DNA of 64,000 nucleotides, from the NCBI RefSeq assembly GCF_001659605.2, contig NC_035176.2, forward strand, positions 32,730,716 through 32,794,715. Direction: 5' to 3'. Under the pieces are notes generated by a model. That model saw only the letters and a list, made by a program, of their open reading frames with translations, did no database searches and was not told the DNA's origin. The DNA comes from Manihot esculenta. Its lineage: Eukaryota; Streptophyta; Magnoliopsida; Malpighiales; Euphorbiaceae. The position numbers and the translations under genes are program-made. Numbering within the stretch: the first letter of the stretch is position 1; each line of letters begins with the position of its first letter. Positions 1-11,132 of the stretch are shown here, one piece after another.

Positions 1-1208
1 CGTATTCAAAGCAGAATCATTTTAAATTTTTGGTCATTTTATTGAATTATTTTAAAATAATAGAATGTGTTTCTAGGTTCAGACTTGAAGTAGGCTTTGT
101 TAAAGTTTTTCTTCTCTTGACTTGAATAAATGAAGATGATAATGGGGAAGGGAAGATATTTTTTAAATGTCTGTGTAGGCCAGGATGGCATGTTTTCTGC
201 AGGTTGAGTGTGTTAAAAATGGGAAATCTCCGGTTTATATATGAGACCAACCCATTAAAACCCAAAAACCATTGTAGAATCAAAATTAAGGAGATAAAAA
301 TAATCAATACTTAGGATTAGAGAAGAGATCAAAGCAAATCACCACTAGTTGCTAGCCTTTTCCTCTTCATGTCTACCCTTTTCTGGTGAAGGAACAACCC
401 AACAAAAGCACTCCATCCTAGAGGGGAAAGCTTGATTCTGATTCTGCAGTGGTGGAGGGGGAGGAATTTGGTTGTAGATGATATATATATTTTCCTAGGT
501 GAGAGATGCCACTTTTCTACTCTCATTGGTTATTTTCTTTCCAAGGTAGCGGTGACTATTGACCATTAGTCCCTGTATTTCTTTTCTTCTGTTGTTTCTT
601 CACTCTCTCTGCATTTCCAGTCTCCTTCCCTTCTTCCTTTTCTTCTTCCTCAGTTTTTCTCTCGAGTCCGACTCCTATCAGTGATCACGCAAGGGACTGA
701 TGTGATGCAGACTAAAGGACTAAGATTTGTGAGCTTTCAGAAGGCTTCCCGGGTCCCAACCTTCCAGCCACAGTCCCCTGGTTTGAAGATTCAAAGGCTC
801 CACAAGCTTTGCAGATCTGTAAAAGTTTACTCGCATCTGCGCTGCATCTTGAATAGAAGATTTGTGACTATATTTGTAGATTTGTAGAATTGTGAAATGT
901 AAATTGTAAATTTGATGTTTGTTTAGATAAAAATGTGTTTAAGTCGGTGCAATTTAATCTTTCATGTTGTGTTGATGTATTTGATCTTACTGTTGCAGTT
1001 TATCTTTGTGGATGCTGAACTATTATGTTTCTGTTTACCCGATAGTCAGTAACAGAAATGGTGTAGCTCTTTTGCAATTTTTTGTCAAGGTAGTGCTACT
1101 AGTTAGTACCTTGAAATTTTTAAGCATATGAATTACTAATCTTTGTCTAGTTTTTAAGCGCATGTTTATCCTAACTTCTGTCCTGATTCAATAGGTAAAA
1201 CATTTTCA
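1..1208. other. Intergenic region and 5' leader upstream of the PPR gene
   Basis: No coding exon is recognisable. A pyrimidine-rich stretch at about 575-665 (CTTCTTCT/CTCTCTCTGC type) and the less AT-rich block 660-860 look like core promoter and transcribed leader of the PPR gene starting at 1209. The reading frame at 681-887 has no ATG at its first codon and no recognisable homology, so I treat it as leader sequence. Confidence 0.4.
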
Positions 1209-2885
1209 ATGGTCATGACTCTAGTGCATAAAATTATTCCATATTTGCTCTCGAGGTCAGTTAAGAATTCTGGCAATTCATGCCTATATAGCCCTCGGTT
1301 ATTGGTAAATCGGTTCCTTACTAGTGATGCAAATACAGTTGTAAATGCCATATGTGATTCATTAAGGAGAGGCAACAGCTGGGACATTCTGAGTAGAAAT
1401 TTTGATTATGTTGAGCTTAATTATTTGCTTGTTGAAAATGTATTGCTGGAATTGAAGGAACCAACTGATGCAAAAAGGGCACTGGGTTTCTTCCATTGGT
1501 CAGCTCAGAGAAAGAACTTCGTTCATGAGGTTCAGACTTATTGTCTGATGGTCAATATATTAGTTCGAGCACAACTGCTTATGGATGCTCAAGCATTGCT
1601 TGAATCTGTTTTGAAGAGAAGAGTAGGAGATTCTTCAAAATTTTTAATTGTGGAGTCCTTGCTTAATAGTTATAAGATTACTGTCTCAAGTCCACTGGTA
1701 TTTAACTTGTTGGTTCAGGCTTATGCTAAACGAAGACTGTTTGAGATTGGCTTTGAAGTTTGCTGCTACTTGGCAGAGCAAGGTTTCTCTGTGAGCCTGA
1801 CAAGTTTTAACATTTTGATTCATGTGGTTCAAAAATCTGATAAAAGCCCTCTGGTATGGAAGATTTATGAGCATATGGTTCAAAGAAGAATTTATCCAAA
1901 TGAAGCAACAATCAGAATCATGACCAATGCTTTATGCAAGGAAGGGAAGTTACAAATATATGTGGAAATATTGGATAAGATCCACAGAAAGAGATGCTCC
2001 CCTTTAGTGATTGTTAATGTTTGTCTTGTCCTTAGGATCCTTGAGGAAGGAAAAATTGAAGTTGCTATGGCTTTATTGAAGTTGATGCTGCAAAAGAACA
2101 TGATTCTTGATGCCATTGCTTTCTCTTTGATTGTTTATGCTAGAGTGAGGCTTGGGAATTTGGACTCAGCAATGGAGGTGTATGAGGAAATGCTTAAACG
2201 GGGTTTCAGTGCAAATTCATTTGTGTATACTTCATTCATAGGTGCTTATTGTAATGGAGGAAAATTTGAAGAAGCAAATCAGTTGTTTGAGGAAATGGAA
2301 AACATGGGTTTGAAGCCATATGATGAGACCTACAACTTTGTGATCGAGGGTTTTGCTAAGTTGGGAAGAGCAGAAGAAAGTTTTAGTTACTGTGAGAAGA
2401 TGATTGAGAGAGGACTCGTTCCTAGCCTCATGGCTTTTAATAAGATGGTAGCAAAGCTATGTGAAACTGGTGAAGTGAAGAAAGTGAATGCAATGCTAAC
2501 TCGTTTATTAGATAATGGTTTCTTACCGAACGAGATCACATACTCTCATCTTATTGCTGGTTATGCAAGAGACAACCAGATTCAGGAAGTTCTCAAACTC
2601 TACTATGAAATGGAGTATCGAGCACTAAATCCTGGGTTGCTTGCTTTCACTTCCTTGATTAGAATTCTGTGTCATTGTGGAAAGCCAGAGCAAGCGGAAA
2701 AGTACTTGAGAATTATGAAAGGCCGTTGCCTAGATCCAAGTGAGGAGATCTACGATGCACTGATTACTGGTCACTTTGAGAAGGGTGATAAGGCCAGGGC
2801 TCATCACCTTTACAATGAGATGATTTCTAAAGGATTGAACCCTTGTCGCTCATACAATTTTGGTGCTGGCATTGAGTTTTGTTAA
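1209..2885 (+). CDS. Pentatricopeptide repeat (PPR) protein, P class, probably mitochondrial
   Basis: Single-exon gene encoding 558 aa, typical of intronless plant PPR genes. From about residue 155 to the C terminus there are back-to-back 35-residue helical hairpins. Recognisable ones include 'FVYTSFIGAYCNGGKFEEAN', 'ETYNFVIEGFAKLGRAEES', 'ITYSHLIAGYARDNQIQEV' and 'EIYDALITGHFEKGDKAR'. All repeats look like the canonical P type; no E, E+ or DYW extension follows, so an RNA-stabilising or splicing role fits better than C-to-U editing by its own deaminase. The first 35 residues are basic, hydroxylated and free of acidic residues up to the 'RLLVNRFLTSDAN' region, as in a mitochondrial presequence. 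The ATG at 1209 is the first in the frame; a second Met two codons on would serve equally. Possible orthologue (memory only): Arabidopsis At1g66345. The RNA target cannot be read here. Confidence 0.93.
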   Translation: MVMTLVHKIIPYLLSRSVKNSGNSCLYSPRLLVNRFLTSDANTVVNAICDSLRRGNSWDILSRNFDYVELNYLLVENVLLELKEPTDAKRALGFFHWSAQRKNFVHEVQTYCLMVNILVRAQLLMDAQALLESVLKRRVGDSSKFLIVESLLNSYKITVSSPLVFNLLVQAYAKRRLFEIGFEVCCYLAEQGFSVSLTSFNILIHVVQKSDKSPLVWKIYEHMVQRRIYPNEATIRIMTNALCKEGKLQIYVEILDKIHRKRCSPLVIVNVCLVLRILEEGKIEVAMALLKLMLQKNMILDAIAFSLIVYARVRLGNLDSAMEVYEEMLKRGFSANSFVYTSFIGAYCNGGKFEEANQLFEEMENMGLKPYDETYNFVIEGFAKLGRAEESFSYCEKMIERGLVPSLMAFNKMVAKLCETGEVKKVNAMLTRLLDNGFLPNEITYSHLIAGYARDNQIQEVLKLYYEMEYRALNPGLLAFTSLIRILCHCGKPEQAEKYLRIMKGRCLDPSEEIYDALITGHFEKGDKARAHHLYNEMISKGLNPCRSYNFGAGIEFC

Positions 2886-4432
2886 TTAGCCAGGATCTTG
2901 TAGCGATTGCATATATTGGTGAACAACTACAAGAAATAGAAACAATTTTAATTAGTATTGATTTGTTAATCAGACTAGAGAAGGCCGGAATGCTAGAAGG
3001 AATACTCTGTCGACCCAGCTGATTGTACATGTGCATGTATAGTTGCAAGTGAAGTCATCATCCACACCAGTATATCTGTAAGTTTGTTCATTTTCCTTGT
3101 GTTCCATTACGGGTAAATGCAAGTAGTACCAGAGCTCTAAGCTGAATACTGTATATTACAAATGTAAACACAGTTGCTTGATTGGTGGTGTGTATCGAGA
3201 AAGTGAGGAAATTCTGAATTATTTATCATGAAGCACCAGTAGGGACTAAATTGAACAAAGCTTCACGACGAGTGAAGCATCAGCTGATTCTCTTTGAACA
3301 AATTGAGTTCCTTAGCCTGACTTTGTTTACTCACTTTCCTCACATCCCTAACATTCCTCTTAACATTAAAAATAATATGATTTTGTTTTTACTTGCGCAA
3401 ATCTTATCAGTAAAATAGTGTAATTTAGTTTTCGCTTGTGCAAATCCTAACTTTTATAAGCTTACAGAAATCGTAGTATTTTATGGGATGAGTTATTTTT
3501 TCAAATAAATAGAGCTTAATTAAATTCAACTGATAAACTTTGAAATTCATCCGTTCAATATTTATCAATGAGAAGTGATTAGTTTGGAATGGGTATTTCA
3601 AATCAAACCGGTTCTCTCTTTAAAAAAATTTAAAAAATTTGCTAGTACTTGATATTGACGCCTTTGGATATTATGTCTACAAGACCAACCATGTGAGCTT
3701 CGTCAACATTTGATAATGTTGTTAAGAGTAATCAATCCAAATTATTATATGAAAGAAACTCTTTTACTTTATTATATTAGTATAAATAATGACTTAGAAC
3801 TATTATCAACCAAAATTATAATAACAATAACTTTAATCACTGCAGTTAAATAATCATTAATTCAATAATTCATTTGTAATATTTTAAATTATTTTTTAAT
3901 TTCATTATCTTATATATATAATTTTAGTATATTAATAATTATTTCTGTAATTTATCTTTAAAAAAAAACCTTAAATTTCTAATGTTATGCCACCATCGAT
4001 TCGGATCAGGTTTTCAAATCACGGGAGTCACAGTGCATGTCTTATAATAAAGTTGAATAGCCCGACTTACGAGTTTAAGCACCATCAAGTTAAGAACACG
4101 TGGTGTGGATTCCTCGCATATTGACAGTTTCCATCCATGAATTGTGCTGTTTGTTTAAGAGGAAAATAAAATCAGTACTCTATTTTCTTTTCTTAATTCT
4201 CATAAAAAAAAATTAACTAATTAAAGCCAGAAATGACACGTTCACACGGGTATTTTAACGGCAAACCGCTCCCACGCACGCCCCACGGTTTCTCTTCTCC
4301 TCTTCTCCACATACTTATCCACACCTTCATATATACACACTCTTCTCTGATTCCCCAACTCATCGCTCTCTCTCTCTCGTCTCATCTCTTTCCTTAGTTT
4401 TCTCTCTAAAACATTCAACCATTACTACAAAA
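2886..4432. other. Intergenic: PPR 3' region and promoter of the small gene at 4433
   Basis: The first few hundred bases are probably 3' UTR of the PPR gene. 3480-4000 is very AT-rich with poly-A/T tracts and shows no coding pattern. 4230-4432 has promoter character: a TATA-like CATATATAC at about 4328, a CT microsatellite leader at 4367-4380, and an A-rich start context before the ATG at 4433. Confidence 0.4.
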
Positions 4433-4810
4433 ATGCAGATCCTAATGATTAACGATTGCCATTCTCCATCCCTCAAGGACAGGCTCAAGTCCTCCATTAG
4501 CTGCTTCGCTGCTCACTCCGACTCCTACACCCTTGCCTCCGGCGATGGACGGAGGTCACAGACTCACACTCCTAGATCTCCCTACGCCTGGTTCAAATCC
4601 ACGGCACAGGATCTCGAGATCAGAGACAAGTGTTGGGGCCTGATTGGTAGAAGAGGCAAGAACCGGAGGCGCTATTGTTCCTCTGATTTTAAGTACGATC
4701 CTACGAGTTACTCGCTTAATTTTCAGGATGATATTAACCAAGAGGATGATTTGCCCCTCAATAATTTCATGGCCAGACTGCCTGCCACCCCGATAAGTTG
4801 TCAGCGGTAG
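4433..4810 (+). CDS. Small plant protein with YDPxSYxLNF motif (function unknown)
   Basis: Intronless gene for 125 aa. The N-terminal half is Ser/Cys-rich with 'SPYAWFKSTAQDLEIRDKC'. A basic patch (RRGKNRRR, about residues 75-82) is followed by the signature 'FKYDPTSYSLNFQDD' and a Leu/Ala-rich tail with 'FMARLPATP'. The same architecture (basic patch, YDPxSYxLNF, acidic residues, then 'FsARfATP') recurs in the gene at 9819-10253, so the two are paralogues. I know this as a plant family of short uncharacterised, often stress-annotated proteins, but cannot assign a biochemical role. No signal peptide or membrane segment is evident. A TATA-like element and CT-rich leader precede the ATG, supporting expression. 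Confidence 0.82.
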   Translation: MQILMINDCHSPSLKDRLKSSISCFAAHSDSYTLASGDGRRSQTHTPRSPYAWFKSTAQDLEIRDKCWGLIGRRGKNRRRYCSSDFKYDPTSYSLNFQDDINQEDDLPLNNFMARLPATPISCQR

Positions 4811-5860
4811 CAGCGTCGATGGGTGAGCTAATTGCCTGGACACGATTAAGAATGGTATCTGATTTTGGTGTTATATGCATATATATATATCCAGATTGAG
4901 ATTTCTAATACTGTGCTTGTATTGAATGTACAAGAATCTAATCGCTGAATTGAAAAACAAGGGGAAAAAACCTAATGCTGTGTATCTGTATATTGCAGTA
5001 AAGAGAACTATAAATTTCCATTTCGAGTCCTCACTTGTTCTATTACTGTGAATTACCTTTTCTCTTTTCAATTCTATCTTGGTTGGAATTGTTCCATATT
5101 CAAACCCATTAGACCTAAATCAATAAACAAGCAAATGCTATAATATTGGCTAAACAAATTAATACATTAGTCATTATTGGTTAAACTACATGAATAAATA
5201 ATTCAGCCTTTCAGAAGCCAGCCAAATATTCAAATGAAGTGGGCGCCATAATATGATGCTACGAGAGAATTAGAAGGAAGTAATTAAATTATAAAACAAA
5301 ATTTGCATTTCTTAATTCTGATAACTAAAAGTCTGATCTTTACTATGAAACTGAGTATGTGATGAGAATTAATTAAGTAAATTTTTAAACAAATTCTACG
5401 CATGTGCATTCCACCATTATGATGTGATTAAATATAACACATACTATGATTTTTGCCTTTTTATTATTTATCTATTGGAATATACAATGATTTTACTTAT
5501 TTATTATTTATTTGTTGGCCGAGTACATGTAGTTAGATGTATGTAAGAATTTCGTACTAATTAGGAAATTTGAAAGGATAGTACCATTGCATGGGTGCAA
5601 AAATCCAATGAGGTTCTGCCTAGGGCTCTTTTGCTCTACAAGTAAAATTTCCCCATCCACTCTTTAGTCTAAGAATGCCCCAATCATCATTTTCAGACAA
5701 CACCCCATTCCCCAAATCTCAACTTTCACCCCTGCTATCTGGCACAAGTCCAGTCATACACCTTGAAGGCAGTAGTTCTCAGAGGCTCATTCAGAATTCC
5801 AAAGACTAGTAGAACCTGAACACAGGACTCTACCAAGTAATTTAAATGGAATTTTCTTAG
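4811..5860. other. Intergenic, AT-rich
   Basis: 3' UTR of the small gene, then AT-rich DNA. 5590-5860 is less AT-rich and may be more of the decayed sequence that includes the F-box-like relic next door, but I see no readable domain in it. Confidence 0.3.
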
Positions 5861-5867
5861 ACCAAAG

Positions 5868-6186
5868 AAACTGCTACTGCTTTGAAGAATAATAAGCTTT
5901 GTTGGCCTTAAACATGATTAAACCAGTGGAGGAAACATCAGATGACTTGAGCATCTCCAAGTACAGGACTTTTTCTCTGGTAAGCTGAAGCAAGTTCTTT
6001 ATTTTGCTTGTACGCTCGCCTGCCACGACAAACCACGGTGACCCACATGATTGTTTACAAGAGATCATACCTCTGCTACAACCGAGTTACTTGGCTTGCA
6101 TACCTTGCTAATCATTGAGAGTCATGTATTCTACAATTTTTTGGAGAATACCCTCAGGAAGGCCTGTCCAATCAATAGTTTTATCA
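5868..6186 (-). pseudogene. F-box/DUF295-like gene relic
   Basis: On the minus strand from about 6183, one frame reads 'TIDWTGLPEGILQKIVEYM', which fits the start of an F-box (DWxxLPEgiLqkIveym). A neighbouring frame continues 'SKVCKPSNSVVAE', matching the VCKsWr part of an F-box. A third stretch (6068 down to 5874) reads 'CGSPWFVVAGERTSKIKN' then 'LLQLTREKVLYLEML', resembling the PWLmla...ffsLsdnkVy block that follows the F-box in plant F-box/DUF295 proteins. At least one frameshift and in-frame stops separate the pieces, and nothing recognisable follows. I infer a decayed, truncated copy. The homology is judged by eye. Confidence 0.42.
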
Positions 6187-7436
6187 ACCTACTATTTTAC
6201 TAGTTTTTGTTGCATAGAAAAAGTTCGAAGCATTACCACAACTCTTTAGATTTTCAGAAAATTTACTAGTTTATTTCTATTTTAAAATGTTTAAATTAAA
6301 ACATCCTCTATTTTATAAAATTATACTTTTTAATTTTTTTATTAAAAAAAATTATTAGTGAATTTATTTTAATTTTAGTAAGATGAATTAAATAGTATAA
6401 ATATAAATAATTAAAGTAACTAACAATTTTCTTAATAGAAAAATTAAAGAGTTAAATTTTATAAAATATAGAAAAGTGATTTTAAAATATGGACCAACTA
6501 ATTAATTTTAAAAAAATTCAAAAATTTGATAATAATTTATCTAAAAATTTTCTCCATTTCTCAACTTCTTTACTTGAAAGTTTCTTCTTCAAATTAGAAA
6601 TTAATAAATAGATCAGCATATTGCAGGAAAGTGCATAAGTTTGAGTATAAGAAAAAAGAACAAGAAAAGTATAAGGAAGCTTTAACTAAATCTATTAAAC
6701 GTGTGAACTAACTATAAAAATTCTAATAATTTAGCAAATTAATCATATTATCAATGATTTTTCAAAATTATTTAATTTATTGCTGACTATGCCCTCAAGT
6801 GTCAGATTACAATCATGTATTTTTGGAATTAATTATGCAATGAACATTGGAATTATACTATTAAAATCTATTTAATATTTAAACTTATATAAATCATAAT
6901 AATTCCTATTGTAAAAAAAAGTTTTGAAATAATTATATTTTGCTAATTATAATTTAAATTTATTTACTATATGTTAAATTTTCATTAAAAAAAATAAAAT
7001 TACCCTTAATTATTTTATTAAGGGCAACTTTGTTTTTATGAAATTTTATATCACAATCGTTAAAATATATAATATTTTAAAATTATTTTTTATTTTTTAC
7101 AAATAGTTGATAGCATGACTAATCCATTATTATTATTATTTATATAGTAAAATATTCAATAAATTACTATTTTACTTTAGTTATTTAATAACTTTTCTTA
7201 AATAGTACGAGAATGCATTTATTTAAAAAAATATTTTGAAATAAATTAGTGTCATGTACTTTTATTATTAAAAAAAATCAAAACTTAGATTTTATCATTT
7301 CACTAACACTCACATATATAATTTCATAATTGTGATTTTTTCTTTTTTAATATAATTGACTTGATTGAAATTCAACTTTAAGACCTTATATTCTTAGAAA
7401 TTATTCCAATATCATTAAATAAAGTTTATTATGTGA
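6187..7436. other. AT-rich intergenic containing a MITE-like hairpin
   Basis: About 85% A+T by eye, with no coding pattern. Apart from the inverted repeat listed separately at 6297-6484, I see only poly-A/T tracts. Confidence 0.35.
6297..6484. repeat. MITE-like imperfect terminal inverted repeat
   Basis: The left arm at 6297-6359 contains CTATTTTATAAAATTATAC, then a TTTTTAATTTTTTTATTAA block and AATTATTAGT. It is the near reverse complement of the right arm at 6419-6484 (ACTAACAATTTTCTTAATAG..., then ATTTTATAAAATATAGAAAA). The arms are about 62-66 bp with a few mismatches, separated by about 60 bp. The size and foldback shape suit a miniature inverted-repeat transposable element. No convincing target duplication could be fixed in this AT-rich context, so the family is not assigned. 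Confidence 0.5.
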
Positions 7437-8080
7437 TTCGCCTTTTACAAAAATGGAGCGCTCGAAACTAAATATCTTCGTTTTGCTGATGACTTATTTT
7501 TGTTCTGCAATGGAGATCTAGGGTCTATTAAAGCTCTTGTGGATGCTTTGGAACACTTAGAAGAAGTGTCTGGATTGAGTGTAAATGAGGATAAGAGCTC
7601 TATATATCTTGCCAGGGTGGACAGTAGGATCAAGACTCAAATTTTTACAACTTCTAAAATTCAGAGAAGGAAGTCTCTCTGTCAAATATCTTGGTTTGCC
7701 ATTGGTATCTATTTATGTCTCAAAAGTGCATTGTCAAAAGTTGGTAGAGAAAATCACTGCCAGGATTAATACGTGGGTAACTAAACATTTGTCATATGCA
7801 GTGAGAGTACAACTCATTAATGCGGTGCTTAGAAGTATGCATACTTATTGGTGTAGTGTCTTTATTCTCCCAAAAGAAGTGGTGTAAGAGATCGATAAAA
7901 ACTGCAGAAATTTTCTTTGGAAAGGATCCGCCGCAGGTGGAAAGAGAGGTGTTGTGGCATGGGATAGAGTATGCAGACCAAAAACTGAAGGTGGGCTTGG
8001 CATAAAGTAGATCATTCCTTGGAATAAAGCTGCTGTAGGCAAACAAATGCGGGATTTGCTAAGTTGTAAGCCTTCTTTGT

Positions 8081-8152
8081 AGGCGACTTGGGTCACCAAT
8101 ACTAAGCTCAAGCAATAGGCGACTTGGGTCACCAATACTAAGCTCAAGCAAT
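8081..8152 (+). repeat. Perfect 36-bp tandem duplication inside the LINE relic
   Basis: 8081-8116 and 8117-8152 are identical copies of a 36-bp unit beginning AGGCGACTTGGGTCACC. The duplication arose after or late during decay of the LINE, because the copies have not diverged. Confidence 0.95.
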
Positions 8153-8662
8153 TGAGTTTCTGGGGGATCACAAAACCTTTGGATGCCAGTTGGCCTGGAG
8201 ACATTTGTGCAACCTGGGGGATGTATTCAAAAAATGTTTCATATATAGGTTGGGGAAGGGAAATCCATCCTTTTGGTTTGACCCATGGGTGGACGGTAAA
8301 AGTATAGTGGATAAATACCCATCTCTGAATATCCATGATGCAGATATCCCAAGGCAAGCAAAAGTGCTGGATCTTTGGAGGGAAGGAACGTGGAGGCTAT
8401 CTGACCCTATAGATGAAACCACGGATGCAGCTTGGGAGGATGTTAAAAAAATACAGGGACCATATGGACCCTTACTTCAAATGGGACCTACTCAATTGCA
8501 AGTGCTTGGAAGGAGTTAAGGACTCCCCACAGTAGGGTAACATGGTGGAAACTGGTGTGGGGGAGAAGTCACATTCCTAAGCATAGGTTCATTGTTTGGT
8601 TGGCCTTGATGCTCAGACTAGCTGTGAAAACTAGATTGGTAAGATGGAGAGTACTGAATGAT

Positions 8663-8838
8663 GCCCTTTCTCGGCAAGAGTGTGGACTGCTATTTTGCAA
8701 AAATATGCTATCAAAAGATAGAAGTTGGAGAAGAGAGGTGAGCTGGTTCCTTTCTAGGTAAGGGTGTGGGCTGCTATTTTGGAAAAATGTGCTATCAAAA
8801 GACAGAAGCTAAGTTGGAGAAGAGAGGTGAATTGGTTC
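8663..8838 (+). repeat. Diverged ~84-bp tandem duplication inside the LINE relic
   Basis: The segment 8663-8746 (CCTTTCTCGGCAAGAGTGTGG ... GAGAAGAGAGGTGAGCTGG) recurs at 8747-8838 (CCTTTCTAGGTAAGGGTGTGG ... GAGAAGAGAGGTGAATTGG) with several substitutions and a short insertion. It is older than the perfect 36-bp duplication upstream. Confidence 0.85.
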
Positions 8839-9818
8839 ACCAAGAAAACAACAGGGAAGTCGTTGCTCGCTTCAGTGAGGAAAGTAGCTTTCTGTGCGGC
8901 TGTCTATTATATTTGGATGGAGAGGAACAAAATGATCTTCCAGCAGGCGGTGCCTGATGTGAATCAGATTGTATAAAGAGTTGTTGCTGCTGTCAAATTT
9001 AAATTGATGGTTCAGAATTAAACTCCAAATATGGGGGGTATAAACTGGAACGAATGGATATAAATTTTCTGCAGGGCTTGTGCTGAGGAAAATGCAATGG
9101 AGCAACTCTTTCTCTAGGCTCTCTGGTTTGGGTGGGTACTGGTTGGAAGGCATTTTCTTGTCAAGCCATTGGATGGTTTATTTTATTGTAATTTTATGAA
9201 TTCTTGCTTGTTCTTATATATCCAGCAGAGCCATATGAATGTCTGTATCTTTTGGGTGGTGGCTTACTGTTGGATTTAATTTGCTGTTATATGGTGTAGT
9301 GTGTGGTGATGGTCTCCGCATATTGATGCACTCTTTTATTTTCGGGATTGGCTTGAGCTAGTATCACAGAAGGAGATGGGTTTAGCATGGATGCCTCAGG
9401 AGATGGAGGTGTCATATGGCTGAAGTTTTGGGACCTCTACTGTTAGGATGAGTTGGATAGTCTTCTTTGATTTTATTGTTTTATTGATTGTATAATAATT
9501 TTTCTTCTTAGCAATAAAAAATAATTTTTTCTATTTATTATTTATGTATCAATATCATATATAGCTAAGCCACAGCTGCACTTGCCATTGGCCGGCAAAC
9601 GCAGCCTAATCAAATACCTAACGAGCAAACAACTAACTTATCATCAAGCTTCTAAGCTGTCAAACACAGGTTGGAAACATTGAAATTGTCCCCCACAATC
9701 TCCTTTACAAATCTCATTTCTTATATTTTGATTCCTCTAGCCTTTTCCAGTGCTCCTTTCTGCTTCTCTGAGGTGTATCTAGCTAGCTTTCTTCTTCATA
9801 TATGTTGCAACTTTGTTT

Positions 9819-10253
9819 ATGGCCAATCCGCAAGAAAAACTAGCAGCACCCATTAGCGAAAGTTCACCATTAGCAGAAACCCATTTCAGTGAGGATTATG
9901 AGGCTGTTATCTCCTCTGGCTGTTGCTGTTTCCACAGATTTTGCTGGAAAACAAACAACGACGGATCACATAGATATCTCTTGTCCAAACAAGAGGAGAT
10001 AAATGATGGTTGGTTTGTTGAAAAAGCAAAGAAACTAAAGGAAATTTCAGAGATTTTGGCTGGTCCCAGGTGGAAGAATTTTATTCGCAGGTTTACTACA
10101 GTGCATGGATTCAACAAGAAAAGAAGGATAAAATGTCAATATGATCCTCAAAGCTATGCACTTAATTTTGATAATGGGATTGATAAAGAAGTTGAAGATT
10201 CATGTCCTGATTTTTCAGCTAGATTTGCTACTCCAAAAGCTAATGGAGTTTGA
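9819..10253 (+). CDS. Small plant protein with YDPxSYxLNF motif, paralogue of the gene at 4433
   Basis: I place the start at the ATG at 9819 (MANPQEKL...), giving 144 aa; the open frame two codons upstream begins with TTG. The protein has a Cys-rich aromatic stretch (GCCCFHRFCWKT), a 'GPRWKNFIRRF' amphipathic segment, a basic cluster (NKKRRIKC), then 'YDPQSYALNFDNGIDKE' and the tail 'FSARFATPKANG'. Basic cluster, motif and tail align with those of the protein at 4433-4810, so the two are same-strand paralogues, about 5 kb apart and now separated by transposon debris. No targeting signal is seen. The biochemical function is unknown. Confidence 0.83.
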   Translation: MANPQEKLAAPISESSPLAETHFSEDYEAVISSGCCCFHRFCWKTNNDGSHRYLLSKQEEINDGWFVEKAKKLKEISEILAGPRWKNFIRRFTTVHGFNKKRRIKCQYDPQSYALNFDNGIDKEVEDSCPDFSARFATPKANGV

Positions 10254-11132
10254 TTCAGCTGGTTTTTAGATCTATTTTTTGCTGATTAAAATTTTGTTGT
10301 TTCCTGGGTTTATTTATTTATTCCATTTAATTATTAACTTATAAACTTCTCTTCACTCTGAACATGCATATTTGCTATCTTCTGTTTGTTAATATTTCAA
10401 ATAACCTAATGAATCATTATAATGGAACTTCAAATGACGAATCGTTTTCAAGGTTACGAGGTCTTAAGTCGAAATCCAAATCGAAAGGAATTGTTCTTAT
10501 GTAAATTATGCTCGAGATTCCATTAATCAAACTTTTCCTTATTATAAAATTTAACTTCCAATTAGTATAGCTGATATTAGTCGAATCCTAGATATAGAAA
10601 TAGAAAAAATCGCGTTATCCATGAAAAAACAAAATTCATAGATATCCCAAATGCATCTACATTGCCAAGAAAAGAGCAATAATCTAATATTTATAATGGC
10701 CTTAACAATCAAGCATGCAAAGATTATTACACTGTACACCCCATAACCTCCTCTAGCTATTTTTTTTATTATTCACAGATATAAACAAAAATCATAAACC
10801 TGCAAGGTATCAAGATCCACAAGGTGCTTTATCTAACTCAGCTACAGTAATAAAATCTCTGAAAATTTTCAAGTTCCTAATAACATTTTCTCATGATCAC
10901 ATCTGCTTCTACCATCTGCATATATGCTCTTGTTTTGAGCTTCCCTTACCGTCTCCCTATGTTAGCCTTCTTATCTAGAAGCAAAATATTTGGTTCCTTC
11001 GCTCGAATTCATACTGCAGCTACAGCCACAGATTCTATCTATATATATATAATGTTGGATGTCTTTATTGATTGCTGGAGCAGAGAAGAATGATCAAAGA
11101 TTGATCGATCACAGGAGATGTTGTTCTTTGAT
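10254..11132. other. Convergent intergenic region
   Basis: Lies between the 3' ends of the small + strand gene and the - strand KNOX gene, so it should hold both 3' UTRs. An AT dinucleotide tract occurs near 11037-11051. No further gene is seen. Confidence 0.4.

Larger units (their letters stand above)
7437..9540 (+). mobile_element. 5'-truncated, decayed LINE (non-LTR) retrotransposon
   Basis: The relic begins abruptly inside the reverse-transcriptase palm. The frame around 7465-7510 reads KYLRFADDLFLFCNGD, where FADD is the catalytic box. It continues with 'LEEVSGLSVNEDKS', then after a frame change 'VKYLGLPL', 'INTWVTKHLSYAVRVQLINA' and, after a stop at about 7888, 'NFLWKGSAAGGKRGVVAWD'. 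These are the usual order of C-terminal blocks in plant LINE ORF2. From 8190 the zinc-binding RVT region follows ('GKGNPSFWFDPWVDGKSI', 'HRFIVWLALMLRLAVKTRL', 'VYYIWMERNKMIFQQ'). Frameshifts, stops and two internal tandem duplications show it is dead. The 3' end is placed near the A-rich stretch about 9505-9540; no target duplication was identified. Confidence 0.87.

Noticed and set aside
681..887. 68-codon frame upstream of the PPR gene
   Set aside because: It starts with GTG rather than ATG; more likely transcribed leader of the PPR gene.
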